A DNA stretch of 64,000 nucleotides from Tubiluchus corallicola (lineage: Eukaryota > Priapulida > Priapulimorpha > Priapulimorphida > Tubiluchidae): positions 16,281-80,280 of the forward strand of contig JAQGDQ010000268.1 of NCBI GenBank assembly GCA_030141605.1. The letters are read 5' to 3'. Shown piece by piece: positions 26,325 through 38,490 of this stretch (the stretch's first letter is position 1; each line of letters starts with the position of its first letter). The notes under the pieces are model-generated. The model had not been told where the DNA came from and ran no database searches. It saw nothing but the letters and a program-made list of their open reading frames with translations. Both the position numbers and the translations under genes were made by a program.

Positions 26325-27809
26325 TATATGCTCCTCAATCAATGTACTAATAAAGTTAATTTAGTTTTTAAAATTACAGGCATGTCTGCAAAAGAAAAAC
26401 GTAAACTATCAATACTATTTCTTTTGAATTAATTTTCTGAAATATAAAAAGTATTTTTGAAAGTATTTGCACGTTTGCTTAGTTAAATTACAAAGAATAC
26501 TATACCTTGTGTTTTATTAGACTCATGATTTTTTAGTACAGGTTGCTTTAATTTGGACTTGCTGCATTTATGTGTTAGTATTATTACATGTTAAATTCAG
26601 TACAAGTACGTATAATTAAGTATAAACACTAAGTATTAAATCTATAAGTACAAACATTTTGTTTTAAGACACTTGTCTGCTTACGTGGCTGGTAAATACG
26701 GAGTATGTAGCTTAGAATCGCTCGTAACAGGTATAGACAACATAGATATTTTTCGGGACTCTGCTTCTCTTGTGAAACTTTCTTCCGTGTGCCTATTGGT
26801 ATAGAAATATTACAAAACGAAATACATGAAAGTTGGGCTTAACAATGACTCTGCTGACAACTAACCAATGTAATAAGATGAAAAATCTGTCCAAGCAGAA
26901 GTAGCGTAGCATGACGTGAACAATGAAAAACACATGTCTGTATAATCTGAGAGACTGCTTAGATTTAAGTACTCTACTTCTCAACATAAAGTAATTAGTA
27001 TTCAGCTCATTGATATGCCAGTTTCATGCTTCAGCTTCGTTATTGTTAAATTTTGAAGTTCGTGAAAGTAAACATTCAGCTATAGTAACTGTCAGTTATA
27101 GTAAGAATGACAGTAACAGTTTTGTTAGTAATAGCAGTATTGGCTTTTGCATCAAATGCTTCAATTTTTGATGATTTAATTTAAAAGTCTCCAAATATTC
27201 TCTCTATAATTTCAATTACATTTGCTTACAGGGAAGTTATTTACTTACTTACCTACTTACACAGCAAACCAATTATTTTATGTAATGAATGTATAAACAT
27301 ACAACAGAGAATTTATCATGCTCCTATAGCTAGTGTAGTTGTAAAAACCTGGTGTTTCTTGCATATTGACATTTCAAGCCTTTCTTTCAAACCTGCTTGA
27401 ATGGCATGGTTGTCGAAGTACAAAGTTACAAAACACAAAAACTCTAGAAATGACCTTTTACTGAAGTGCACTAGAAATTCACTGGAACCCAACCCCATCA
27501 AACAGCTGAAAAATACAGCAGAGGCTAAGATGGTCCAAGAGTATGCAAATTATCGGTGCTCAAAACATAAGCTTATAAGACGTATCTGAGTGACGTGTTC
27601 AAGGAACTTGAGCTTGTCTTGTACTGTTACTCATTGTTTTTGTACCGCCCAAGTAAAAAGTGTTATTAAACTGAAAACCACTACCAAGTAGAAAATAATT
27701 AATGGATTCAGAGATGGGATGACGATTAATTGTTAATAATTATTCTTTTTAACGTGGTACGGTATTAAGTTATAATAACAGATTGAGTTTATTATATCTA
27801 TGGTCGCAG
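26325..27809. other. Intergenic, nothing recognisable
   Basis: AT-rich sequence without coding, RNA or repeat signatures that I can name. Confidence 0.45.
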
Positions 27810-28020
27810 TCGACCAATCATTGCACCACAGTTGCGCTAAATAAAGGCGCGCAGCTGCACGTGCTTGAACAAAGATTTCAAAGCGAGGCAGCGTGTTTGT
27901 GGTGAAAAGATGGCGCGTAATAAAGGCGATTGTTCGAAGTAAATAATGTGGATTAAATGTATACGACGAGAGATTGCTAAAACAAGCTAATATTTTCAAG
28001 ACAAGGAACGAGATAAAGGT
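27810..28020 (+). promoter_or_regulatory. Orphan promoter-like cluster (CCAAT, CACGTG, AAGATGGCG)
   Basis: A short GC-richer island holds a CCAAT box (27814-27818), an E-box CACGTG (27858-27863) and AAGATGGCG (27907-27915), a YY1-type word that often overlaps start codons. The ATG there opens only 10 codons. A weak donor (AAAG then gtattt) follows near 28019. It might be a first exon of brat or of an unseen transcript. Confidence 0.25.
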
Positions 28021-28538
28021 ATTTTTTGGAATTTTGGCATAATTTCAACAGCTTAGTTTAAATGTAGGCTTGAATATTTTGATCCAGGTGTTGTCTTCAC
28101 TTGTTAATGTAAAAGCGCAATAGCATTACCGCTTCTCACTTCCATTTCTAATTTCTTGAAGACGGATGAGATTAGTTTTAGAAAACTATATTTTATTGTT
28201 GGTACGTTACAAATTGAAGAAAAGCAGTAAAAAGCTTGGCAGGAGCTGGCAGTAGACTGAGGCTGCATGGGTTGTTATTGTAGGCCAGGAACACAATAAA
28301 CTTCTGTAGTACGTTTGTACGTATTTTTTAATAATATGTGCATTTTGTACTTTATTAAATTTATTAACTTTTTAAGTTCAGAAACTTTTCAGAAGTAAAT
28401 GTATTGCAATTCTATTATCTTAAAAGCAACATTGAACATAGTAACTGCGTACTCTGAAATGCCTAAGCTCCAAAACAACATATTACTCATTATTAGTTTT
28501 TAAAAGAACAAAAATTAAATTACATGCCCAGTACATCT

Positions 28539-29880
28539 TTAATTCAATCCAACATTTTTGCTTGAATTTACTTTTAAGAAAGTTAAAAATTTCAGGTTTG
28601 TGACTTGAAAGTTTTTGCCTTTTTCATCATCTATTGCACCCGCTGCACTAAAAACCCCTTCCGATTCAATTGAGCTATGTGGGATTGATGATAATTTTGC
28701 AGCTAAGGTGCTTAATTCTGGGAAAGTGTTTTTCTGCACACTCAGTGTTGGCGAACACCAGCACTAGCAGTTTCTACTGGTCCTTCTGCCAAATAATCAT
28801 CAACCATTTGCTTCGCATTTGTTTCTGCTTTTTATATCACACCAGCAGTTGCTTGATCGAGGTGTAACTGGCTTTGTTGCTTATTTTGCTGATGTTGTTT
28901 TTTTGCAAGCTCAAGGTAATTAAATATACTTTTTTTGGCATTACCATTGTCATACTGTGTAATTTTTGCTGCACAATGATCCATTATTTTATCTGCTACC
29001 ATTTCACTTACTGATTTACTCACTAATTATTTGACACAGTGTCGTTATGACAACTAGCTGTCGTACTGCCAACAGCTACATTACCACCACCACCAGATAC
29101 TACTGCACTGCTCTCACCAATTTGTGCTACTGTGCATTCACTGCCATTGTTCCCTGTGTTGCAAGCTTTCGCAGCCATTTCGTTTTTCACATGCAGTAAC
29201 TTTACTAGTTCAGACACTAGATAATATTTGCTAATTTCATTGCCTTGATCATATTTATAATACAATACGTCATGCAAAAATTGGGAAATGTTTTCTCGTG
29301 AATGAGTAACTTTGATGATTTTCATGCCCAGTTATCTAACATATAGTTTGTATGCACTCACTTCAAATAAGCAGAAATGAGCATTTACTCCTATAAAAGA
29401 GTCAAACTTTGTGCTGCCCCATGTGTCAGTGGCCAAGTTTACATGTAAAGCTTAAGAAAGCTCTTTTCGCAACTGTTCTGTAACTTCTTTATACAAATAT
29501 GGAATAGCAGTGTTTGACATGTATGTCCTGCTTGGAATTTCATACCTTGGTTTAAGAGTAGTTAGAAGACATCTAAAACTTTCATCTTCAACTGTAGAAA
29601 TAGGCTGACAATGTTTAACGATCATATACCCAATTTGCTCTGTTATTTTTTAGCAGTATCACTGAATGGCATTTTAGAACAAAATGAACTTTGCGTGAAC
29701 TTAGTTTGCTTCCTGCTAGAATCACCTTGTGATTCATTACTTTTTTGCGCTGCTTTTCGGCAAGTTCATAGTCACTTTTGTGATGCCTGTTTAAATGTAG
29801 TCTCAGGGCTGTGGTTCCTCGCGTGGCACAGTCTCTGCCGCCTTGGGAATACTGAACTTCAGTGAATCAAATCGGATCGA
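28539..29880 (-). pseudogene. Dead hAT (ZBED-type) transposase
   Basis: Reading the minus strand from about 29880 down, conserved hAT pieces appear in the right order but in changing frames with stops. A BED-finger end (TTALRLHLNRHHKSDYELAE) comes first. Next is the core segment with a stop inside (LKPRYEIPSRTYMSNTAIP, then NLATDTWGSTKFDSFIGVNA), then a degenerate middle. The C-terminal dimerisation signature FPELSTLAAKLSSIPHSSIE followed by SEGVFSAAG lies at 28620-28725. It is broken by at least one stop near 29452 and frameshifts, so it is not an active transposase. The terminal inverted repeats were not identified. Confidence 0.8.
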
Positions 29881-30019
29881 AGTTCCAATTTGGGTTCGAA
29901 GCTCTGGCTCTGGCATGATTTATTCGTTTGTTTGTTTGTTTTTGATGGAGTGGCTTACCTAAGAAAAATTAATGTTGCAATGTTTTTGGATTTAAGTGTG
30001 CTTAATGATTAATGTTTAA

Positions 30020-30340
30020 AGATCATAATGCTTCATTAAAAGTAAACAAATTTTATTTTTTACATAATTTTTTGCCTATATTTTCCTATAAAATTAAATG
30101 CAATTTTGCTCAAATAAATTCAAACATTGTTTGATATTTCGGTTGATTGGTCCTGGAGACCCTAAAACTTCCCAGTCGTTCAAATTATCACTGAAGTTAT
30201 GCCGCGTTGCCGGTAAAAGCATGTCACAAGCTATTATGTAAACGAAATTTTCGCTTTATTTGAACTATTGTAGCCAAGATTTTTCGGCGGTTTTGAGGTG
30301 GAAAGAAAAGATAAATTGGATAAAGACTAGAAAAACTTGG
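30020..30340 (+). repeat. Dispersed repeat, copy B
   Basis: Second copy of the repeat at 4560-4860 in the same orientation. It begins about 140 bp beyond the hAT fossil and may be part of that element's non-coding end. Confidence 0.58.
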
Positions 30341-32559
30341 CAAAAAATTGCTACCAAAAATTATCAGAAATTTTGGCTATGAAACTTAAAGGACGAGAAA
30401 AAGGTGTACCTGAAGTAGGTTTCAGAAAAAAAATGCCTAAAGAAATTATATCACTTTATAGCAATTTTATGCATATATCGTACTTGCGTTGAAAGGATTT
30501 TTCATTTTAAATCCCGTGCGACACTGTTCCGACAGCTTTTAGGCACAAGTTTTTGGCGAACCAAATTATTCAAACCAACTTTTTTACAATTTTATTTTGT
30601 CATAACTGAATTTCGGAAATTTTTATTTACCGAAACTGAACATTTGGTGAAGTTTGCCAACATTTTTAGTTTTTTTGCCAAACTACTGAAAAAATTCAAA
30701 TCACAAACAGTTGCTTTAGTTAATCACGTAGTCAAAATTTTTGATTTTGTGTCAATCCTCAATATTTTACACCTAAACTTCAATTTGCTACATTAATAGA
30801 TTATGGTCAGGTGTTGGCAGCGCATTGTTTACCAGCACTTAACACATTTACTCTAAATTCACCAAAAACTAGTATATTGACAGTGATCACTTGGGACCAT
30901 CGTAAATACAAACGCCTTCATGGCATCCAGGCACATCATCCCAAATGGTAATTTTATGAATTGCTCCTACGGCAGAAAATGTAAACATTGTGTTGAAAAG
31001 TGTCGGTTTGTTTGCCAGGCCTAGTTGTACTGCTTAATGGCGGTGCACGTCTCCGACAAAAATAACTAATGGTAAATACTATTTTTTTTACTGGTGATGA
31101 CTGAATTTGTTTAAACAAATCGAATCGAAGCCAGTGTTTTGGCATTAAGGTTTTGTTATGCTCATCCGAAACCGAATTTTTTTAGAGAAAAATTTCCGAA
31201 ACTAAACTAAAGTTAGCAAATTTTTTTCTACCAATGAAACAGATGAACTGAGAATTTGTTTGGTTTGACAGCCAAAATCTAACTCTTTCCGAATTTTGGT
31301 GATTGAAGTTGCTACTTGCTGGCATCACACTTTTTGAATTGCGCAACTTTAATCCCTTCAGAGAAAAAGGAAGTTGTAACATTTTTCTTTTCAGCTCCAA
31401 TTCATATGCGCTGATAAAATTGCGTGATTGTTCCAGTTCTTCGATATTACATTTAGATGTTCTTAGTGTTTGGTCAAAGACCTAATAAAATGTTTTGTAA
31501 TGTTTTAGTTTTGAAGTGAATTATTGAATTTGAATTCGCATGTGTGCGACTTTCAGGTGTTTTTTTGTATGTGTTTAAAACTCATCTTGTAAGATAACAC
31601 CTTGAATTCTGACCACATTAGTGAGGTCGTTGCTTAAGTCATACATCACCGAAACTTTGGGTCCTAAAGTGTTTGTCATGTTACTCACGTAAGTTATTTT
31701 AATACTGAATTGATCACATTTCATAATTTTCCACTGAATTTGTTTCCAGTTAATCATTCTTGAGACATCTAGAACAATGTATTATTAATACTGTTTTATT
31801 AAACCTTTTCATCAGGGATGAACCAAACTGTGTATAGGTTGTATACGTGTATAGGAACCTGGTTTATAGTGGACAGATATTCATGATCGTCATTCAAGTC
31901 AACATTTGTTGGTAATTCTACTGCTGAAGACGTATTTTGCTATCTTAATTAACTAAGTAATTCTAAGTAACTATGTGCTAGACCATTTATATTAAAGTTT
32001 CCCATACAACGAAACCTAAATCATTAGCATGTCAAACTGCATCTTTAAGATCGTTCTGTAGTTAACAAAATTGATTATGGTGTATTCACATAATTTACTG
32101 CACCTTGTACTCAAATTACTTATTATTATGCTAGGTTAATTGCTTAACCGGATGCCATGAACGCAAGACTACTTTGCGCCTGTCCCTTTCTCTCAACGTT
32201 CTCACATTTTCCTTTCTTTTGATCAAGTTTTCTTTCAAAACTCGTTAGTTCAACATTTGTGGGTTTATTCCATCATAAAAATAATGATCTTAAAATTAAG
32301 ATTATGAATAATTGCTATAAGGTTGATACAGAATAGAGCGGTTACTGGTTACTTGGGCTGGTTAAACACCTGTTTAGGATTTTAGTTTTGTTGTGATCAG
32401 TAGGTGTGGTTGTTGTGTACATGAAATGCGTACTTGCTCGCATATTCACACCTTGTCATGTCTGTAAATGGTTAACGAACCATTTGATTTTTGTTTTATG
32501 GATTGGCACCCAATTAGCTAGCATTGTGTAGAATAATATACAAAGGCATTGCTAAATAA
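30341..32559. other. AT-rich intergenic, probably old transposon sequence
   Basis: 30500-31300 has recurring words such as CCGAAACT and TTTCGG on both strands, suggesting decayed repeats. No open frame with a domain. Confidence 0.4.
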
Positions 32560-33021
32560 GATGTACTTTAGTCAAATACCCCAATCCAAACCAGTTGCTG
32601 GCCTGGAAAAGTTAGTTTTGCGCAGGGTTAAGAATGCGCAAACTGTGCAATCGAGGGCGAAGATTAGCATGCTAATTGTAGAACGAGGATTACGCAATTT
32701 AAGCACTAGTTCTTTGTAATCCGCAGCGTCGCAGCATGGTGGCAAGGCTGAATGATTCACAGCCGCTGCACACGCGCAGAGTAGGCAGGCTGAGTTTTTC
32801 TTTGTTCCGTGCAGCTGGCTTGCTAGTGCTGCGCAGTGGCTGCTGCTTTGACAGATGACGATAATGAACGTTGCGCATTGGATGCTGCTGCTCTGTACTA
32901 CATTATGTCAGTGTTTAGTCAGTAGGAATACACAAAGGATTTGCTGAGTATGATGATGTGTTGCTTTGTGCGTGTATCGTCGGGAGGATAATATATATAT
33001 AATATTCCAGGCATTAATTTG
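32560..33021 (+). promoter_or_regulatory. GC-richer island ending in a splice donor, candidate first exon
   Basis: The stretch is richer in GC and CpG than its surroundings (TTGCGCAGGG, CACACGCGCAGAG, GTGCTGCGCAGTGG) and ends at TTTG then gtgagt (donor at 33022). This is the sort of sequence expected of a promoter with a noncoding first exon. The next plus-strand acceptor with a gene is that of brat at 53642, about 20.6 kb away. No direct link can be shown. Confidence 0.3.
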
Positions 33022-34680
33022 GTGAGTACTGGGTCTCTTAGCTTGTATTTAAACTTCACATTCCGAATAAGATTATATGTGTAAATCAGTATGTCTTTAT
33101 AGAGCCACTTATGGATTGTAGCTGGAACATTAACATCTGTTTACTCTTAATTTACGATGATTAAAACCTGTTAGTTGCATCATTTTGATTAGCTGTCTCC
33201 AATAATAAAATGTAATGATTTATGAGACTTTTTATTGTTAACTTTTTTAGAGTGTTGCCGCCATAGGTTTTATATTTTACTGAATCGGAGGAAATCCTCT
33301 TTGTCTCACGCTTGTTTTTAAGTATTCAAATAATTGGCGATTTCCTGTGATTTTGTTTTGCGTATTCCAATAAACGTTGTTGTCCCGTGAATCAATATAT
33401 AGATTAGCAGTTGAACTTTTTACCGTGTCATTCCTTTTTGCTCTGTATTGCAGCTGTTTCCATTTCCCCTTCAAAGTAACTTGCATGTTTCATAACTAAA
33501 TTAAACCAAATTGTCACGTGTAATTGCATTAAATTGACATCAAAGTTTCTTCAAGAATCTCCTCCTTGCAATACCTTTTTCGTCACTTTACATCACTTTG
33601 TTGAATTGGTTTTGCAGTATCAAACTGATACTTGCTGATTCGCGTCTTTAGAGCGTGTATGCTTTTTTCTTTATTTTTTTGTACGACCCGGCTTTTTTGT
33701 CTTTGTGACAGAGTTGGTTCGACAACTTCAAATTGATTTTTATATCATTGTTTGAATGAACTAGTTACTGGATATGGTAATATATTTAAGTTTGACCAAC
33801 GTAATGAATATATACATGTGTGTTTTTGATACCGTGTTTTTCTGCAGGCAATAAATTTCCTCCGGAATAATTGCAAAACAAAGTTTTCACATTAATGATG
33901 TGCGTCTTTATTAGAGCGTTTTTATCGTAATTTATTTGTTAATGTATATTTTATTCTTCCGCTTTGGTTTTGCTTATTATTTACAGACAGTATCAAATAT
34001 TAATTCTTATAGGTGGTTATAGCGTCGGTACAATACTAGGTTTGCAGTCTTTGTTGTAGACTATCTTTGTTCTGCAACACCAACATGTGCATCTGCCAGG
34101 GCGTTCACTAAACTAAAGCTTCTCCAATCTCCATAGTTACAAGCAAGTCTGTAAACAGCTTTTCAGTTATATTACCCTGCAGAGAATCTACAGCCATGCT
34201 ATAACATACTGTCCATACAAACGGTTCTCTCTTCATTGATTTCACCATGAGTAACATGCAGTCCTATAAATAGCCTGATAGACGTAAATATTATGCTGTT
34301 ACGTTGTTTGCCAGCCGGAGCCGTCAGGGCCCCCGAGATAAAGGACGTCCTTCCTTTGCAGTCGTTTTTTCAAGGTCACACAAATTTGTGTTTAACTTTT
34401 ACGTCTCTTTGTATTGTGTGATTTTTCTTTGTGAACTGTGTTAACAATAATTGTGCAAGCCGACTTTCCTTTGATGAACATTTGAGAAAATGTGCTTGCA
34501 CTTTGCAGACAAATAAAAATTTTTGAAACTGTATGAAAAGGTAACAAGATAAAACCGCATTTAAACCTGATACGTTTCGCTGAAACAGAAGAGCAATTTT
34601 TCCGCGAATTAGGCGTTAGATTCTTCATAACAGGAATAGGTAGAGTTAGATAAAAATCTCACAATGAAGATTGAAAGAAA
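33022..34680. other. Intergenic, nothing recognisable
   Basis: AT-rich, no supported feature. Confidence 0.45.
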
Positions 34681-34715
34681 GGCACGTTTCAGCCTACCAC
34701 TGTGGACATCTTCAG
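34681..34715 (-). mobile_element. Penelope-like/hammerhead-like motif
   Basis: On the minus strand CTGAAGA (34715-34709) is followed, after CCACAGTGG, by GAAAC (34690-34686). CUGANGA...GAAAC is the hammerhead ribozyme core order and is common in the terminal repeats of Penelope-like retroelements. Stem II pairs poorly here, so activity is doubtful. Confidence 0.35.
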
Positions 34716-34736
34716 ATGAATAGTAAAAAAGAAAAT

Positions 34737-34829
34737 GCACAAATGATCACTGTTGTTGTGACAAGTGCTTTTTTATACTTTTTCTTGTGATGGTAGTATA
34801 CAAAAATAGTAATTAGTGATCATCTGTGC
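34737..34829. repeat. Foldback hairpin
   Basis: GCACAAATGATCACT (34737-34751) and AGTGATCATCTGTGC (34815-34829) are inverted, 14 of 15 pairing, around a 63-base centre. It follows the Penelope-like motif immediately. Confidence 0.6.
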
Positions 34830-35100
34830 TTTCCCATTTTTTTTGTGATCCATGCTACAGTAATGGGCTAAAATGTTGTCTTTTTTCTTTTTTGCTGGAT
34901 TTTTATTCCCTAAATTGCCACTAGAAAAGGTGTTGTTGTTTCATTAATTTCGGTGCCTCGCTGTGCATGTTCACTCCTTTGTCAGAATGCACAAGGTCCT
35001 CTAATTCTAGCAGGCAAACGAAATATTATTCATTATGTGTAATGTGTAGTAGTGATCGAGTGGTTTTTTTTGATAAATTTTGTAACAATATTTTGTTTGG

Positions 35101-35144
35101 AGTGATATCTGTCAACAATATTTTTTCTGTTGACAGATATCACT
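35101..35144. repeat. Perfect 17-bp inverted repeat with 10-base loop
   Basis: AGTGATATCTGTCAACA, loop ATATTTTTTC, then its exact complement. This is stronger than expected by chance in AT-rich DNA. Function unknown. Confidence 0.9.
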
Positions 35145-35289
35145 TTTTCTAAAATACTCGCGTATCAATTGATAAATAAATGCGACTTTCAACTCTGCCG
35201 CTGAGAAAAACTAAAATTCCGCACAGCATGCCTTAGGCCTGCTAATAATTGTTTTATTATGATTGTTTCAAATAGAGGAAATAAATGAT

Positions 35290-35310
35290 TTATTATTATT
35301 ATTATTATTA
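35290..35310. repeat. (ATT)n microsatellite
   Basis: About seven ATT units. Confidence 0.9.
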
Positions 35311-35851
35311 CTATTATAAAATTCCATAGAAAATTACTATATATCGATTTTTTTATACATTTTCCATTTTTCTTTTCGCGTTTTTGTCCATAGTGGAATT
35401 TTTTAATAGTATTTATTCTAGGCATTTTTAATAGTTGTTTCAATTTGTCATTAAGCAATATATCAATGTTATAATTTCTAAATATTATTTAGTCGCTTGG
35501 TTTGCGACTGATGCGGGCAATATTCGGTAAACACTAAACGTGTCAAAAACTGTGAAAAGTTGGTTATTGCATTGGTATGGAAGCATCCTATGGAGCTCAA
35601 CTATATGCTGTACACATGGCAGCAACTCAAGCGTGTCAGCTGGATTGCATGCAGGGCAAAGTACAGCCTTGACTAGCTTCGTGAACTTGCTCCTGTTTGT
35701 TTTTGTCGGCGAATTTCAGGCTAGACGCTCAGCTCGCCCGGAATAAGCAATAAACTAAACAATTTCTGCTTCACTAGGATTTTCCCAAAAATTCTTGTCA
35801 TTTTTAAGATTTAAAATCAGACGAGTTTTTTTATCCTAAATGAGTGTTTTA

Positions 35852-36450
35852 CAGCCGAAATGGAAAATTGGGTTAATTTATTTTTTGCAGCAAAACACCG
35901 TGTGCTATAAACAATTTAACGTTTCGTTACTTTCATGGAAAATAAGATTCCGTTTTCGCTTGAACATCCGTACGTAAGGTCTTGTATCGGGTGTTGATTC
36001 AATTCTCATATCAGTGATATGATTACATTATTGCACACCGGCAAATGTGCAATACTTTGAATAAATAGACGCCCACGGTTTCACTGTAGCAAGCTACTTT
36101 AAGCGTGTTTATTTTCTTTGTACACTGTTCTTCAACGATCAACTCGCTTTAAAGCAATTTAGATATTTTTTAAATTTCCCAAAAACTAGGCAGGTTAATT
36201 AACTCAGAAATTTTTTTAATATGATTTCCATCGTGCATGCGTTTGGTAAAAAATTGTGTGAGTATAATTGCAAGTTATATTGCTTATTAATATAATATAA
36301 TATAGATATCACTGATATGAGAACTGGATCAACTGATACAAGACCTTACTTACGGATGTTCAAGGGAAAACACTATCGTATTTTCCGTGAAAGTAGCGAA
36401 ACGTTAAATTGTTGCACAAAATAAATTAACCCTATTTTCCATTTCCGCCG
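35852..36450. mobile_element. 599-bp non-autonomous DNA transposon with 150-170-bp terminal inverted repeats and TA duplication
   Basis: 35852-36020 and 36305-36450 are inverted copies. Both contain GAAATGGAAAAT, GGTTAATTTATTTT, CAATTTAACGTTTCG, GAACATCCGTA, AAGGTCTTGTATC and CTCATATCAGTGATAT. The left arm has about 19 extra bases. TA occurs directly outside both ends (35850-35851, 36451-36452), fitting a Tc1/mariner-type or related integration. The 285-bp centre codes for nothing recognisable. Confidence 0.8.
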
Positions 36451-36452
36451 TA

Positions 36453-38229
36453 TAAATATTCGTTTATATATTATATTATTGTAATATAATGTCCAAATTA
36501 TCTGTTACAAGTCTTTAGTAAAGATAATAATAAAAAGTTTTAAAACGAGATACGTAAAAATTAGTTACTCAGCAGTTTTACTCTTAGTAAGGAAATTATT
36601 ACGACATAGTTTCTGATCGTTCGTTACGGTACAAAAAATCGGCAAATGCATTATTTATGATGCAATGTCAATGCAGTTCAGTGTTGCCCGACATAAACAG
36701 TTTAGGGAAGTGTTTAGTTGTCAAACATTAGACTTTCTTTGAAGTGCAGGCGCTCGGTCTACTGATTGATGATCTCATTGCGAATTGTTTGTTTACTGTA
36801 GTAGTAGTATACAGGATGTTCCCACACCAAGCAAATCTGTACTTGGTGTTGGATAGTTGAACTGGTTCATGCTGTACGTGCTATGAGTCCCAGGCGATTC
36901 ACTGACATTAGGTAGTTGTGAAATCGTGCCGCGATATGATGTAATCTCTAGTCAGATGACGGGTGGTAGCCTGCTGGGTGCCAGAATTACCGGAAGTCCA
37001 GGAAATGGCGTCATTGTTCGTTTGTTATTGCTGAATTTACGTTACCGGTCAGGTGTCCACATCCGAGTCTTGACTTGAAAAAAATTTAATTTTTTCGTTT
37101 TAATTTCACCCATTATTTAGCTGCAGTTTGAGATGGGGAACCCCATGGGTATCACTCAGGCATGGACAGTTGAACATTTATTGTTTTACTTTGTGATTCG
37201 ACAGTTCAGCTTTGTGAGAAACCTAGGTGTAGTACTCATTACTCAATGGAAATAATTAATTGTGTTTGTACCATTGTTATTGGCGGCTCTGCTCAACATA
37301 ATTAATTATCTATACATAATGAATCTACAGTAGTTATATTATGTAGTGTTCTCTTAATAGCAAGTGAGCATACGCTTTAATCACGGTATCTGAAGCCATT
37401 CAAGAGACTTCCTTGAAATGCTGTAAAGAGACTTGTTTGCTAGTCAAGATATATTAAAGCGTACAACATTCATTAAGTGTGACATTTACATGCTAGTCTG
37501 ACAATCCTTTTGTGTTCACGTGACATTTACTGACATTGCTTCCACTAAGAGGTTGTATGTCTGTTTATCAGGTTGAATGTGTGCTCGCATTATACCCGGG
37601 AGTGATACAGTCACTGTGACGTAACTCATTTAGTTTGTTGTTGTGTTTAGCTGGAGAGCAATGAAAACTTTCGCTGCGAATTTTCTTGAAATTTCGCAAA
37701 CGTCTTTGAATTTTTAATGCCAAGAAACCGAGGTGCTGCTTTTGTGAGCGAGACAGAGAGTTTGCTGAATTCGTAGGCCTTGTCTGTTTATTATATTAAC
37801 CTCATGTACAACTGCCATTGATGTATAACACGTGGCTATTCTGTAACGATTTATATGAACGCCTTGGCTATCTAACGGCGGTTGTTCCATTGTCCAGGTA
37901 GGGACCACTTTTTATCTGCTTTTCGTTGACCTCATTATGCGTTTTCATTATTTGGCGACTTTTGTAGTAAATGTTTAGTCAAATGCTTTTCGCAAAATTT
38001 ATAACTGTTTTTTATATCGTCCGACAATTATCATCGAAATTTGAAATTGTTTTTATCTTAGTTTAGTCGATGGGACCTTTAATATCGCGTCTTGTGTGTT
38101 GTAGCCTGTTGTCTAAATAAGTCTGTCCATAAATTCAGTTAATTAATTCATGAAAATTGCCAACATTGTAGTTTGATGCTGTGCAAGTATAAATTAGCTC
38201 GTGCTCGATTTGGTCCGTTTTCTCTCTAC
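36453..38229. other. Intergenic, nothing recognisable
   Basis: AT-rich, no supported gene. A ccag/gtaggg donor-like site near 37900 has no partner that I can identify. Confidence 0.45.
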
Positions 38230-38490
38230 CTTTGACGGGTGTGCGGACATTTGGTCAACGATTGTGCTTTACCACAATACTTTTGGATACAAAAGGTAAT
38301 TTGCACATGTGTATAGGTTATTTGGGTGCACAGATAACTTGCAGACACAGATTTTTGGCACAGGAGATTAGGAAACATATGGTCATTGGGAACACGGGCC
38401 ACATGAATTTTGGACGGATAGACTTAGTAGTTGGACGCACAGGCCATTTGGAATTTTGGACACACGTCATTTTGCATGAAAATTGAACAC
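38230..38490 (-). repeat. Degenerate about 20-bp minisatellite, minus orientation
   Basis: Successive units resemble TTGGACACA.AGGTCATTTGG (for example GGACATTTGGTCAACG, GTATAGGTTATTTGGGTG, TGGACGCACAGGCCATTTGG), each diverged. This is the complement of the unit in the array at 39.1-39.9 kb. Confidence 0.65.
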
